Below are positions 16,011 through 24,440 of a stretch of DNA of 26,888 nucleotides, piece after piece. The stretch comes from Deltaproteobacteria bacterium (GTDB lineage: Bacteria; Bdellovibrionota_B; Oligoflexia; Oligoflexales; Bog-1112). Location: NCBI GenBank assembly GCA_020635195.1, contig JACKAG010000021.1, forward strand, positions 1 to 26,888. The letters are read 5' to 3'. A program made the translations under genes and the position numbers. How positions within the stretch are numbered: the first letter of the stretch is position 1; each line of letters begins with the position of its first letter. Under the pieces are notes generated by a model. That model did not search any database, was not told the origin of the DNA, and saw only the letters and a list, made by a program, of their open reading frames with translations.

Positions 16011-16628
16011 TTAACGGCGGGGACCAAAAAATGTCCGGGTGCTCAGATAAGAGGAAAGGTATTGGTTAAATAAAGATTTTGACCAGAGCCTGGTCAGAGC
16101 TTCCCATGATGATTCTTCATCAGGGAAAATGCCTAAAACAGATCCGTTTTCGTTGATCATAATCCACGAGATCCTGTCTGTATCAAGTGTGGAGCTTCCT
16201 GTGATGGGGAGCATCTCTTCTTCAGGGGAGGCTTCGATTCCGGGAGGGCTGTGTAATCGGAGCCATCCGTCTCCCGGAGTGCTTTGTTCAGAGCCAAAAA
16301 CCAGGAGTTGCCAGGACAAATGAGTCTGACTTCGATGCTTCAGATGAAGCTCTGCCCAGGACTGCACCTGACGGAAGCGTTCTTGCTGGCAGCGCACGCA
16401 ATCCTTGGGCACAAAAGCCAGCAATGAAATCATATTTCTGAGGCTGCTTTTTGTAAAAGGGTTGCCATCTTCTGTGACAAAATAAAAATCATCGCTTTCA
16501 TTAAGTACTTCTGGCTGTCCGGATTGATTGTTCTGTTGGTGGTGGTAGAGGATAAACAAAAGGGGGATGGACAGAAACAGCGCCATCAGACAGGAACGTC
16601 GGATAGCGACTTTATGTTTAGGGTTCAC
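16011..16628 (-). CDS. Membrane-anchored thioredoxin-fold (SCO/peroxiredoxin-like) protein with CxxC
   Basis: Protein of 205 residues. A basic start and hydrophobic segment (about 12-28) form an N-terminal anchor, placing the rest in the periplasm. The soluble part reads like an SCO1/AhpC-TSA entry: FYFVTEDGNPFTKSSLRN, a strand MISLLAFVP, then DCVRC (Cys77, Cys80) at the helix start. A role as thiol-disulfide or copper-handling protein is inferred; the SCO-specific His later in the chain is not evident. The start is GTG at 16628; GAGG lies about 7 bases upstream and no in-frame ATG fits. Its 3' end converges on the CheX-like gene 13 bp away. Confidence 0.7.
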   Translation of the reverse strand: MNPKHKVAIRRSCLMALFLSIPLLFILYHHQQNNQSGQPEVLNESDDFYFVTEDGNPFTKSSLRNMISLLAFVPKDCVRCQQERFRQVQSWAELHLKHRSQTHLSWQLLVFGSEQSTPGDGWLRLHSPPGIEASPEEEMLPITGSSTLDTDRISWIMINENGSVLGIFPDEESSWEALTRLWSKSLFNQYLSSYLSTRTFFGPRR

Positions 16629-16685
16629 CGCATGACCTCATCGTTTAGCAGACCGGGAACATAGTCTAAAAAGATCTGCGCGTAA

Positions 16686-16709
16686 CTGCAAGCGTTGTTG
16701 CAGCTTTTT
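16686..16709 (+). terminator. Stem plus T-run in the antiporter leader
   Basis: CTGCAA (16686-16691) pairs with TTGCAG (16698-16703) around a 6-base loop, and CTTTTT follows. This is a short intrinsic-terminator layout on the plus strand, but no plus-strand gene ends just before it. It may be a leader attenuator about 150 bases before the antiporter start, or chance. Confidence 0.35.
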
Positions 16710-16858
16710 AATTCCCATCATCAAAGTCTGAAAGTTCGGGTTCGCACGGACAAGGTAGGCTGGACGGAGCTTTCCATTTCCTCTCAGCCGTGGAATATGG
16801 ATAATGATCGGGAATGAATGTCGCTTACGTGAGCAACGAGTGGAAAAGGGGTTTGATG

Positions 16859-18196
16859 ATGAGGGTAGCAGCGAATGGGCTTCCAGCTGTGTTTTTTCTG
16901 GCAGGCAGCATGCTGCTTATGCCAGGGATTGCGTTTGGGATGGAAGGACATGCAGACCCGGTTGTTCCGGTCTTGCTGGGTCTTGTGGTTTTGTTTGTGG
17001 CAGCAAAAGTCGGAGGAATTTTTGCAGGCCGCTTAAATCAGCCGGCAGTTCTTGGTGAACTGGTTTTTGGTATATTGCTTGGGAATTTGCGAATATTTGG
17101 TTTCAGGGCTCTTGATTTTATTGCCCAGGAAGAGATTTTTACCATCCTTGCCGGGATTGGGGTTGTGCTGCTTCTCTTTGAAGTGGGGCTTGAGTCAAGT
17201 ATCAGTGAGCTTCTTGGTGTCGGCAGTGTTTCTGCTGTGGTTGCAGTGATTGGTGTTGTGGTTCCTTTTGCTCTTGGCTGTGGTGTCAGTTATTTATTTC
17301 AGCCGGATAAGTCGCTTTATATTCATGCCTTTGTCGGTGCGACCTTGTGTGCAACCAGTGTTGGCATTACGGCCAGAGTTTTTAAGGATCTTGGAAAACT
17401 TCAGACGAAGGAAGCCAGGATCATTCTTGGTGCTGCGGTCATTGATGATGTTCTTGGTCTGATCATTCTGGCAGTGATTTCGGGAGTGATAGCCAGTGTT
17501 GCCGCCGGTCATGGCAGTGATGATTTCAGCCTGATGTCTATGCTGTGGATTGCTGTAAAAGCGATTGGTTTTCTGGTTGTCTCGATTCTGGTGGGAGGGC
17601 GGATTGCACCTGCTCTTTTCAGGTTCGGAGCACGCCTGAAAATGGAAGGAATGCTCTTATCTTTATCGCTCTCGTTCTGCTTTTTTCTGGCATGGCTGGC
17701 CAGTCAGGTTGGGCTCGCTCCGATTGTCGGGGCATTTGCTGCCGGGCTGATCATTGATGGTGCTGGTTTTCCAAAGTTTTTTGGCCATGACGAACCAAGC
17801 CTTGAGCATCTGATCTTTCCTTTATCTAAGTTTTTTGTTCCGGTCTTTTTTGTTCATATGGGGATGCAGGTTGATCTGACAACGTTTTCTGAATTATCTG
17901 CAATTCTTTTTGGTCTGGCCTTATCTTTCATGGCGATTCTGGGTAAGCAGCTGTGTGGGTTTGGTATTTTCGGAGCAGAAAATCGCGGTGTTGACCGACT
18001 GACCATTGGCATCGGGATGGTCCCGAGAGGGGAGGTTGGACTGATTTTTGCGGTGATTGGAGCTGGCCTGTCGCTTGATGGCAGACCTGTGATCGATAAG
18101 CCTCTTTATTCAGCAATTGTTCTGATGGTGATGGTCACAACGATGCTGACGCCACCGGGACTTACATGGTCCCTGAATCGGGCAAGGCGAGGCTGA
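16859..18196 (+). CDS. CPA2-family cation/proton antiporter (NapA/Kef-like)
   Basis: Integral membrane protein of about 445 residues with roughly 12-13 hydrophobic segments. It opens with a signal-like segment ending GIAFGMEGHADP. The ion-binding pair of CPA2 antiporters is present: AVIDDVLGL, with the two Asp at about 196-197 from this start. Other family landmarks are QPAVLGELVFGILLGN, LLLFEVGLE and GMVPRGEVGLIFA. The cytoplasmic RCK/TrkA-N domain of full Kef systems is absent, so a Na+/H+ or K+/H+ exchanger of NapA type is favoured. AGGGG lies 7 bases before ATG 16859 (ATG 16856 also possible); an upstream in-frame ATG at 16814 has no good ribosome site. A terminator-like hairpin follows the stop. 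Confidence 0.93.
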   Translation: MRVAANGLPAVFFLAGSMLLMPGIAFGMEGHADPVVPVLLGLVVLFVAAKVGGIFAGRLNQPAVLGELVFGILLGNLRIFGFRALDFIAQEEIFTILAGIGVVLLLFEVGLESSISELLGVGSVSAVVAVIGVVVPFALGCGVSYLFQPDKSLYIHAFVGATLCATSVGITARVFKDLGKLQTKEARIILGAAVIDDVLGLIILAVISGVIASVAAGHGSDDFSLMSMLWIAVKAIGFLVVSILVGGRIAPALFRFGARLKMEGMLLSLSLSFCFFLAWLASQVGLAPIVGAFAAGLIIDGAGFPKFFGHDEPSLEHLIFPLSKFFVPVFFVHMGMQVDLTTFSELSAILFGLALSFMAILGKQLCGFGIFGAENRGVDRLTIGIGMVPRGEVGLIFAVIGAGLSLDGRPVIDKPLYSAIVLMVMVTTMLTPPGLTWSLNRARRG

Positions 18197-18225
18197 AGCA
18201 TGTGTTTACTGCATGCTGTCTTTTT
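18197..18225 (+). terminator. Intrinsic terminator of the antiporter gene
   Basis: AGCATG directly after the stop codon (18197-18202) pairs with CATGCT (18212-18217) across a short loop, followed by GTCTTTTT. The hairpin overlaps the last codons of the convergent small gene ending at 18206. Confidence 0.5.
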
Positions 18226-18589
18226 CGCCAGGAAGGGCCGTTTCAGCGGCGAGTAGTGTTGTTAGTTTTTCACGCATATTGGGGTCCGCCAGGGCTGCAT
18301 TGATTCTGAATTCCAGGGGGGTCCGTTTTTCAAGTTGTTCTTTCCAGAACTGATCGGACATAGAATCCAGGATCTCCCCGATAAATTCTCCCGGATCGAA
18401 TTGTCTGACTCCGCGATCCCTGAGCTGATTCATAAACTGGCAAAAAGGATGGTCTGCCGAGCTGCTGATCACACAGCGTGTTTTTGTCAGCTGGCTGGCC
18501 TGGCTCTTATGCTTCTTTTTTGCTGAGCTGCTTTCTTCTGGCAGAATGTTTGTGTTCGCCTCTGATTCTGCTGCTGCTTTTTCTTCCAT
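18206..18589 (-). CDS. Small protein of unknown function
   Basis: Protein of 127 residues, not recognised. The start at 18589 is supported by GAGGAG about 8 bases upstream; the frame is open further to 18724 but without a ribosome site, and that extra part looks non-coding. The first 40 residues are polar and low-complexity with a lysine cluster (AKKKHKSQAS). Residues 40-120 look like a compact helical domain (CQFMNQLRDRGVRQFDPGEF; then TPLEFRINAALADPNMREKL). No signal peptide or membrane segment, so cytoplasmic. A basic patch plus helical domain would suit a nucleic-acid or regulatory role, but nothing in the sequence proves that. It is convergent with the antiporter. Confidence 0.65.
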   Translation of the reverse strand: MEEKAAAESEANTNILPEESSSAKKKHKSQASQLTKTRCVISSSADHPFCQFMNQLRDRGVRQFDPGEFIGEILDSMSDQFWKEQLEKRTPLEFRINAALADPNMREKLTTLLAAETALPGEKDSMQ

Positions 18590-18907
18590 ATCCGGACTCC
18601 TCAATGATAACAGATACAGGACCTTCATTGAGGGAATAGTTATATCAGAACTTCTTGATTCTGAAAGCCTGCTGCTTTTTCCGGCTCCGGATTCGGGATT
18701 GATTATGGCCTGTCTGAGTTGCACATTTCGTTCATTTATATCCTGAAAAGGAAGAAGAATTATCGGAGCTTATTTTGACCATAAAAAATAATGACATTTT
18801 TGCTTCCTGTCCAGGTGCAATTTTTGCTATGTTCTTGTGTGAAGTTTTACTAAAAATCGAGTGATTTTGCTTATAACCTGTTGAAATAATTTAGAAAAGG
18901 TTGTACT
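18590..18907. other. 318-bp divergent intergenic region
   Basis: Lies between the small minus-strand gene and the second ankyrin gene. The half nearest the ankyrin gene (18770-18900) is AT-rich and must hold its promoter, but no clean -35/-10 pair stands out. The other half is an open-frame extension of the minus-strand gene without coding support. I see no strong inverted repeat, RNA gene or repeat. Confidence 0.5.
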
Positions 18908-19915
18908 ATGAAACGATTATCTGCTGTGTTGTTTATCTTTTTTGTGAGTCGTCTGCTGCTGGGGGCGGACAATCCTGATCTCGGTAAAACTCCACTTATT
19001 CTTGCTCTGGAGTCTGGCCATCTGAGTGCCTTGGAGATGCTGCTCAGGGCTGGTGCTGATCCGGATAAAGAAGATGATGATGGCCTCCTCCCTCTGGTTG
19101 TGGCCATGCAGCAGCAGGAGGCGGAATTTATGCAATATCTTCTTACCTATGGCGCAGCGGTGAATAAGCAAAATAAGGATGGCTGGGCTCCTTTGCATTT
19201 TGCAGTGAGGTCCGGAGTCAGGGCTGATGCAGAGTGGCTCATCGATCGTGGAGCTGATGTGAATCTGGGGGATCATGATGGCTACAGCCCCCTTCATTTT
19301 GCCGTGGAACATCAGAAGAGAGATATGGCTGAGTTGCTTCTCGATCGTGGAGCTGATGTGAATCTCGGGAATAAGGATGGCTGGGCTCCTTTGCATTTTG
19401 CAGTGAAAGGTCAGAGCAGAGACTTTGTAGAATTTTTCCTCAAGCGCGGGGTTCCTGTAAATCAGCTGACGACCGGAAAACAGTTTACTCCACTTTATCT
19501 GGCAGTGAATCATGGGCTGACCGATAAAGTGGAGCTTCTGCTTCAGTATGGAGCAGATGTGAATCTACCCTCCAGGCTTTATGGAAGGGCCCCTCTCCAT
19601 GCTGCATCATCTTGGGGTTTAAATCCTGACCTTGTTGACAGGCTTATTCAGGCTGGAGCGGATATAGAGGTAAAAGATGATTATGGTTACACCCCTCTTT
19701 TCATAGCTATTTCTTATGAGCAGCCTGAGCTTGTAGAAAGATTGCTCAGAGCTGGAGCGAATATGTATCAGACGGATAATTGTGGCGAAAGCCCTCTCCA
19801 GCTTGCAGAGAAAAGGGGAAATGCAGCGATTCAGGCGCTTCTTGAAAAGCATGATAGAAACAGACAGGATAGAGCTGTCGAGAGCCCTTCTGCCAAGCGC
19901 AGGAAAAAAATCTGA
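18908..19915 (+). CDS. Secreted ankyrin-repeat protein with basic C-terminal tail (about 9 repeats)
   Basis: Protein of 335 residues. Residues 1-20 (MKRLSAVLFIFFVSRLLLGA) are a clear Sec signal peptide. About nine 33-residue ankyrin repeats follow, with consensus DGWAPLHFAV and LLxxGADVNL; the central repeats are nearly identical to each other even at base level. The last 25 residues are highly charged and end SPSAKRRKKI, which resembles a monopartite nuclear localisation signal and is absent from the first ankyrin protein. A binding role in the periplasm is the simple reading; export to another cell is speculative. AAGG lies 7 bases before the ATG. No catalytic domain. It converges with the NSS transporter gene. 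Confidence 0.9.
   Translation: MKRLSAVLFIFFVSRLLLGADNPDLGKTPLILALESGHLSALEMLLRAGADPDKEDDDGLLPLVVAMQQQEAEFMQYLLTYGAAVNKQNKDGWAPLHFAVRSGVRADAEWLIDRGADVNLGDHDGYSPLHFAVEHQKRDMAELLLDRGADVNLGNKDGWAPLHFAVKGQSRDFVEFFLKRGVPVNQLTTGKQFTPLYLAVNHGLTDKVELLLQYGADVNLPSRLYGRAPLHAASSWGLNPDLVDRLIQAGADIEVKDDYGYTPLFIAISYEQPELVERLLRAGANMYQTDNCGESPLQLAEKRGNAAIQALLEKHDRNRQDRAVESPSAKRRKKI
19175..19406 (+). repeat. Near-identical ankyrin units at 99-bp period
   Basis: Bases 19242-19266 recur exactly at 19341-19365 (25 bases, 99 bp apart). Bases 19175-19208 recur at 19373-19406 (34 bases, 198 bp or two units apart). Identity includes third codon positions, so the units were copied recently rather than held alike only by selection on the protein. 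Confidence 0.85.
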
Positions 19916-19945
19916 TTCGTGTGGAGAAGTGGGAGATAAATAAAG

Positions 19946-21301
19946 TCAGAGACTCTGAAACAGCGAAGCAAGGATGATGAGGAGAGTCAGGGGAATAAGA
20001 TAGCGAATATGGAAACTCCAGTAAGGCGCCAGGCGCCGGAATCCCGGAGCCCCCTGACTGAGTTCTTCTGCTGCATGATGAGTTCCCCACTTCCAGCCAA
20101 CAAAAATCGCCAGAAGGAGTCCTCCTATCACCATGGCGAGGTTACCCCAGATAAAGTCCATGATTTCATAAACACCGCGGGTGTTGCTGTTGAGTCCGGC
20201 ACTGATCTGACTTAACCAGGAGCAGGCACCTCTGGAAAGTGCAGCCGGAATACTGATCAGAAAGGCCAGGGATCCCACCAGAGCGACGCATGTTTTTCTT
20301 GTCCAGCCCGTCTGCTGCATCAGAAATTCTGATGGGATTTCCATAAGTGCAATGCAGGTGGTCAGGGCTGCAAAGGCCAGGATGACAAAAAAACAAAAAC
20401 CGAAAAAGTGACCAAAAGGAAGCTGATAAAAAATTTCGGGCATAACATCAAAAATCAGCCCGACTCCCTGATGGTCCGGATGCCGGTTCATGGCAAATAA
20501 AGAGGGGAAGATAATCAGTCCTGCCAGTAGTGCCGTGAGCGTATCAAAGAGGCTGATGCATACCGCAGAGCTGATGAGATTATCCGTTTTCTTTGTGTAA
20601 CTTCCGTACGTGACAAGAACGGCTTCACCAACACACAGGGAGAAAAAGGCCTGGCAAAGGGCCGAGAGGATAACCTGTGGCGAGAGCCGGGAAAAGTCTG
20701 GCTTCAGATAATAGCTGAGGCCCGCCATGCTTCCTTCAAGAGTCAGTGAGCGAATTGCCAGAAGGATCAGCAGAAAGACAAGAGCAGGCATGAGGATTTT
20801 ACTGAAACGTTCAATGCCTTTTTGTAAACCCTGCATGACAATGATGCAGGATAGTATCTGAAAAATCAGTGTCAAAGGCAGGATAAATGCAGGTTGCCGG
20901 GCAAAGTCATCAACAGGGATATGATGGCCGCTGATCATCATGGCGCTGTAACCGAGGGTCCAGCCAGCGACAACAACATAATAAGACTGAATAAAAAAAG
21001 CTGTAGCAATTCCTAAAAGGCCTGCAAATTTCCACCAGCTGCCAGGAGCCAGCTCTTTGATTGCATCGAAGGGATTTTTTCCTGTATTGCGACCAATTGC
21101 GAATTCAACAAGAATGAGTGGCAGGCCAAGGAGAAGGACACAGAGCAGATAGACGAGAACAAAAGCTGCGCCGCCATTTTGCGCTGTGATATAAGGAAAC
21201 CTCTGAATATTTCCAAGCCCTACCGCAGCGCCGGAGGTCGCAAGAATAAATCCAAGGCGGGAACCCCACTTGTCTTTCTTCCTGCCCTCTTTTGCTCCCA
21301 T
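19946..21301 (-). CDS. Sodium-dependent (NSS/SNF family) transporter
   Basis: Inner-membrane protein of 451 residues with about 11-12 hydrophobic segments, from the neurotransmitter:sodium symporter family (LeuT fold), which takes up amino acids or related amines with Na+. The family signature in the first helix is present: WGSRLGFILATSGAAVGLGN, then IQRFPYITAQNGG. Most members have Trp where this one has Gln33 (NIWRFPY). Other landmarks are LGLPLILVEFAIGR and the unwound region near FFSLCVGEAVLVTYGSY. GAGG lies about 8 bases before the ATG. The substrate cannot be read from the sequence. A hairpin-rich leader of about 220 bp precedes it, downstream of pepN on the same strand. Confidence 0.95.
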   Translation of the reverse strand: MGAKEGRKKDKWGSRLGFILATSGAAVGLGNIQRFPYITAQNGGAAFVLVYLLCVLLLGLPLILVEFAIGRNTGKNPFDAIKELAPGSWWKFAGLLGIATAFFIQSYYVVVAGWTLGYSAMMISGHHIPVDDFARQPAFILPLTLIFQILSCIIVMQGLQKGIERFSKILMPALVFLLILLAIRSLTLEGSMAGLSYYLKPDFSRLSPQVILSALCQAFFSLCVGEAVLVTYGSYTKKTDNLISSAVCISLFDTLTALLAGLIIFPSLFAMNRHPDHQGVGLIFDVMPEIFYQLPFGHFFGFCFFVILAFAALTTCIALMEIPSEFLMQQTGWTRKTCVALVGSLAFLISIPAALSRGACSWLSQISAGLNSNTRGVYEIMDFIWGNLAMVIGGLLLAIFVGWKWGTHHAAEELSQGAPGFRRLAPYWSFHIRYLIPLTLLIILASLFQSL

Positions 21302-21525
21302 AGACTGACCTCTTCAGACTGATGACTGCGACAGATAAGCCTGTCGCAGGATATGATATCCGGGCCCTCGATGCTGTGACCCCGAAAGGGATCAGATTTC
21401 AGTGGAACCTTCAGCAACATTCCTGACCCGTGAGCCGTGATGACCATTTATGCCCGAAGGGCAGATCGGGAGCAAGTTGGAATCTCTTGCGGTCAATAAG
21501 ATGTTGTTTATATTGTTTAAACAAC
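21302..21525 (-). promoter_or_regulatory. Hairpin-rich leader between pepN and the NSS transporter gene
   Basis: Several inverted repeats fall in this 224-bp gap: TGCGACAG (21327-21334) with CTGTCGCA (21341-21348), a perfect 8-bp stem with 6-base loop ending about 26 bases before the NSS start; TGCCC/GGGCA (21451-21463) with a 3-base loop; a CCC/GGG stem around GAAA near 21380-21395; and GTTGTTTA/TAAACAAC (21503-21525) just after the pepN stop. None is followed by a T-run. I could not match it to a riboswitch class I know. It may be a structured leader of the transporter mRNA or operator DNA. Confidence 0.4.
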
Positions 21526-24183
21526 TTATATTTTGAGAAAATTGTCAACCATTTCTTTCAGGTCACTGCTGAGTTTTTCCTGGGACTGAATACTCAGGAG
21601 CTGCTGCCTGATAAGATCCCGGCAGGGTTCTGTCATTTTGTGCCAGCTCTGAAAGGCCCGGCAGAGATGAGCGGCCATCTGGCGGTTGCTCTGATCCAGG
21701 GTCAGAATCTCTTTAACGATCAACGCGTATCCTGAGCCGTCTTTCTGGTGGAAGGCGGCAAGATTCCGGTGGCAAAAGACAGACAGGACAGATCGCATCC
21801 TGTTTGGATTATCGAGACTAAAGGCATCATGGTTCATGAGCCTGCGAATGTCCTCAGCCGGATGTTCCAGAGGGAGGGATGCCTGGAGAGCGAACCATTG
21901 ATCAATCGCCAGAGGGTCGTTTTTCCACTGTGTGTAAGACTCATCCAGGTAAGCCTGCCGTGTTTCTTCTGACTGGATCTGGCACAGAAGGCGAAGAGCT
22001 GCTATTTTATCTGTCATATTGACGGAACTTCTGTACTGCCGGAGTGCGAAATCCTGCTCAGCCTGGGTACTGTGGCAGATGTAATGGAGGCATGTATTTT
22101 TCAGCGCTCTGCGGCCGATGGATTCGGCAGAGAGGTCGAAGCTTTCATTTGCATACTGCTGCCAGATGTTTTTCAGGCTTTCCTGATGCTGACTGGCAAG
22201 ATGCTGTGTGAGTCTGTTCCTCGCCTGGTGGATAGCCTGAGCATCAATCAAAGCAGACTGATTGGCGATCGTCACCTCTGAGGGAAGGGTTAGCACATGC
22301 GCCCTGAACGCAGGATCAAAATCAGGGTTTTGCAGGACAGAGCCGAAGGCTGTCGAAATATGCTCCGGAATGCTGCTCTGTTGACCGCTACGGATGTGTT
22401 CAGAGAGTTTCAGGAGGCAGTCCATATAAAGGGTTTGTGCGGCATTCCAGACACTGAAAGGGTCACTGTCATAACGCATCAGAAAAGCCAGGTCATGGTG
22501 ATCGTGAAATGAACGGACCCGGACCGGAGCGCTGAAATTACGGAATAATGAAGGGCAGGGCTTTTGTGACATCCCCTCCAGATGGAAGGTCTGTTGCTCC
22601 TGAGTGAGGACAAGGGTCGTTTCCATGACGGGATTTTTGTCTTCATGTTCTCTGAGCGTAAAAGGCTGAGCTTCTCCGGAAGGGCTGAGAAGGCCCAGAG
22701 TTACCGGTATCACTCTGGCTGCCATGATCTGATCGGGGCAGGCCCCCTGCCTTGTCTCCTGATGAAAGATCAGCTCATATGTCTGTTCTGTCGGGTTCCA
22801 CTTTTCTTCAACGGTGACGACAGGGGTTCCGGCTTCTGTGTACCAGAGCATAAACTGATCAAGGTTCATAGCACTGGCCTCTGCCATGGCCTGAACAAAG
22901 TCTTCCTGACAGACGGCCTGTCCGTCGAAGTACCTGAAATAGAGGTCCATCCCTTTTAGAAAATGTTCTTTTCCAATCAGAGTCTGCAAGAGGCGGACAA
23001 CTTCGGCCCCCTTGTTATAAACGGTTGCAGTATAGAAATTATTGATTTCCTGATAGCTGGATGGACGGGGAGGGTGAGACAGAGGTCCGTCATCTTCAGG
23101 CCATTGCTGCTGCTGAAGTTGTCTGACCTCTTCAATCCGTATAACGGCTCTGGAATACATATCAGCAGAGAACTCCTGGTCTCTGAAGACGGTCAGGCCT
23201 TCTTTCAGACAAAGCTGGAACCAGTCCCGGCATGTGACCCGGTTGCCGGTCCAGTTGTGAAAGTATTCATGGCCAATGACAGCCAGAATGCTCTGGTAAG
23301 CTCCGTCCTGGGTGCTCTCCGGACTGGCGAGGACGAGGGCAGAGTTAAAAATATTGAGGCCTTTGTTTTCCATGGCTCCCATATTGAAATCAGAAATGGC
23401 GACGATCTGATAGTGGTCGAGATCGCACTCAAGACCAAAGACATCTTCGTCCCAGCGCATGGCTTTTTTCAGGCAGTCCATGGCATAGGTGCATTTGCTG
23501 ATTTCTTCCTGTCTGGCGTGGATGGAAAGTCTGATCTGCCGTCCGGAGCGGGTGGTATATCTGTCTTCAAGAGAGGATAGTCTGCCGGCAACCATGGCGA
23601 AAAGATAGCATGGTTTGGGGAAGGGATCTTCCCATGTGGCAAAATGGCGGCCCTCTGGCAGCTCTCCTGAGCTGGTACAGTGGCCATTGGAAAGCAGGCT
23701 TGGGTATCTGCTCTTGTCTGCTTCCATCCGGACACTGAAGGTTGCCATGTTGTCGGGCCTGTCCAGATACCACGTGATTTTCCGGAAGCCCTCTGCCTCA
23801 CACTGGGTGCAGAGAGTTCCGCAGGAGGAATAGAGTCCTTCGAGAGAAAGGTTCTTTTCTGGGTTGATCTGACAGCGTGTTTCCAGGAGCAGTTCATCTC
23901 CGGGAGAGTAGATGGTCAGTATGTCGTCTTCCTGATGGTAGCTTTCAGAAGCAGCAGGGACCCCGTTGATCAGGATGCTTGTCATGTTCAGGCCGGACCC
24001 ATTCAGAGAGAGCTTGTTATTCTCCCCAGGAGCTGCGCGTGAGTTTTTCCGGATATGGAGGGTTGCTTTGACTTCTGTCATCTGCTCAAAAATACTGAAC
24101 GTCAGCTCAGTATGGAAAATATGGTACGGAGCAGGCTGGTAATCGGAAAGCAGTATGCGTTTATGTTTGTTTGTCGCTGTCAT
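21526..24183 (-). CDS. pepN: Aminopeptidase N (M1 family)
   Basis: Zinc aminopeptidase of 885 residues, close to the 870 of E. coli PepN; it removes N-terminal residues from peptides in the cytoplasm. The substrate-binding GAMENKG is at 269-275; zinc ligands are HEYFH (305-309) and Glu328 in LKEGLTVFRDQEFS. The stretch HNWTGNRVTCRDWFQLCLKEG is the PepN-subfamily form of the M1 core. The C-terminal 400 residues are the expected helical domains. No signal peptide. AAGGA lies 7 bases before the ATG. It is divergent from the ferredoxin-nth pair. Full length and intact. Confidence 0.98.
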   Translation of the reverse strand: MTATNKHKRILLSDYQPAPYHIFHTELTFSIFEQMTEVKATLHIRKNSRAAPGENNKLSLNGSGLNMTSILINGVPAASESYHQEDDILTIYSPGDELLLETRCQINPEKNLSLEGLYSSCGTLCTQCEAEGFRKITWYLDRPDNMATFSVRMEADKSRYPSLLSNGHCTSSGELPEGRHFATWEDPFPKPCYLFAMVAGRLSSLEDRYTTRSGRQIRLSIHARQEEISKCTYAMDCLKKAMRWDEDVFGLECDLDHYQIVAISDFNMGAMENKGLNIFNSALVLASPESTQDGAYQSILAVIGHEYFHNWTGNRVTCRDWFQLCLKEGLTVFRDQEFSADMYSRAVIRIEEVRQLQQQQWPEDDGPLSHPPRPSSYQEINNFYTATVYNKGAEVVRLLQTLIGKEHFLKGMDLYFRYFDGQAVCQEDFVQAMAEASAMNLDQFMLWYTEAGTPVVTVEEKWNPTEQTYELIFHQETRQGACPDQIMAARVIPVTLGLLSPSGEAQPFTLREHEDKNPVMETTLVLTQEQQTFHLEGMSQKPCPSLFRNFSAPVRVRSFHDHHDLAFLMRYDSDPFSVWNAAQTLYMDCLLKLSEHIRSGQQSSIPEHISTAFGSVLQNPDFDPAFRAHVLTLPSEVTIANQSALIDAQAIHQARNRLTQHLASQHQESLKNIWQQYANESFDLSAESIGRRALKNTCLHYICHSTQAEQDFALRQYRSSVNMTDKIAALRLLCQIQSEETRQAYLDESYTQWKNDPLAIDQWFALQASLPLEHPAEDIRRLMNHDAFSLDNPNRMRSVLSVFCHRNLAAFHQKDGSGYALIVKEILTLDQSNRQMAAHLCRAFQSWHKMTEPCRDLIRQQLLSIQSQEKLSSDLKEMVDNFLKI

Positions 24184-24257
24184 ATCAGATCCTTACTTTT
24201 TTCATACGATCTCAGGGACTTGTCAGATCGCTTGTTTTGCCTGAGGAATTCTGCCCT

Positions 24258-24298
24258 ATTATATACGCAATTATACGCATGAGTCTTCCGCCTGACCA
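24258..24298 (-). promoter_or_regulatory. pepN promoter region with two TATAAT boxes
   Basis: On the minus strand, two perfect TATAAT hexamers lie at 24275-24270 and 24263-24258. TGGTCA (24298-24293, 4/6 to -35 consensus) is 17 bases upstream of the first. On the plus strand the same region shows TATACGCA twice (24262-24269, 24272-24279) at 10-bp spacing, one helical turn, which could be an operator. Confidence 0.5.
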
Positions 24299-24300
24299 GG

Positions 24301-24329
24301 TTGACAGAGAAGTGTCCGGATGTTAGATC
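24301..24329 (+). promoter_or_regulatory. Possible promoter of the ferredoxin-nth operon
   Basis: A perfect TTGACA at 24301-24306 is followed after 17 bases by TAGATC (3/6 to -10 consensus). The position is about 110 bases before the ferredoxin start. Closer to the gene, CAGCTG occurs twice (24392-24397, 24404-24409) in a near-palindrome that could bind a regulator. Confidence 0.3.
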
Positions 24330-24440
24330 TGATGCTGATTTATCCTGGACGGATCTTTGATCTGCTTTTAAGTCACATATTTCGGATACAACAGCTGGAA
24401 TTGCAGCTGGATACGATATAAATTCTGAAGGTCAGAGATT

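Noticed and set aside
18590..18724. Upstream extension of the small minus-strand gene
   Set aside because: No ribosome site at 18724, while GAGGAG precedes 18589.
18917..19513. Minus-strand frame of 198 codons opposite the second ankyrin gene
   Set aside because: Shadow of the periodic repeats; the plus frame has a signal peptide and ankyrin consensus.
22963..23580. Plus-strand frame of 205 codons inside pepN
   Set aside because: Opposite the conserved zinc-site region of PepN and without any recognisable domain or ribosome site.
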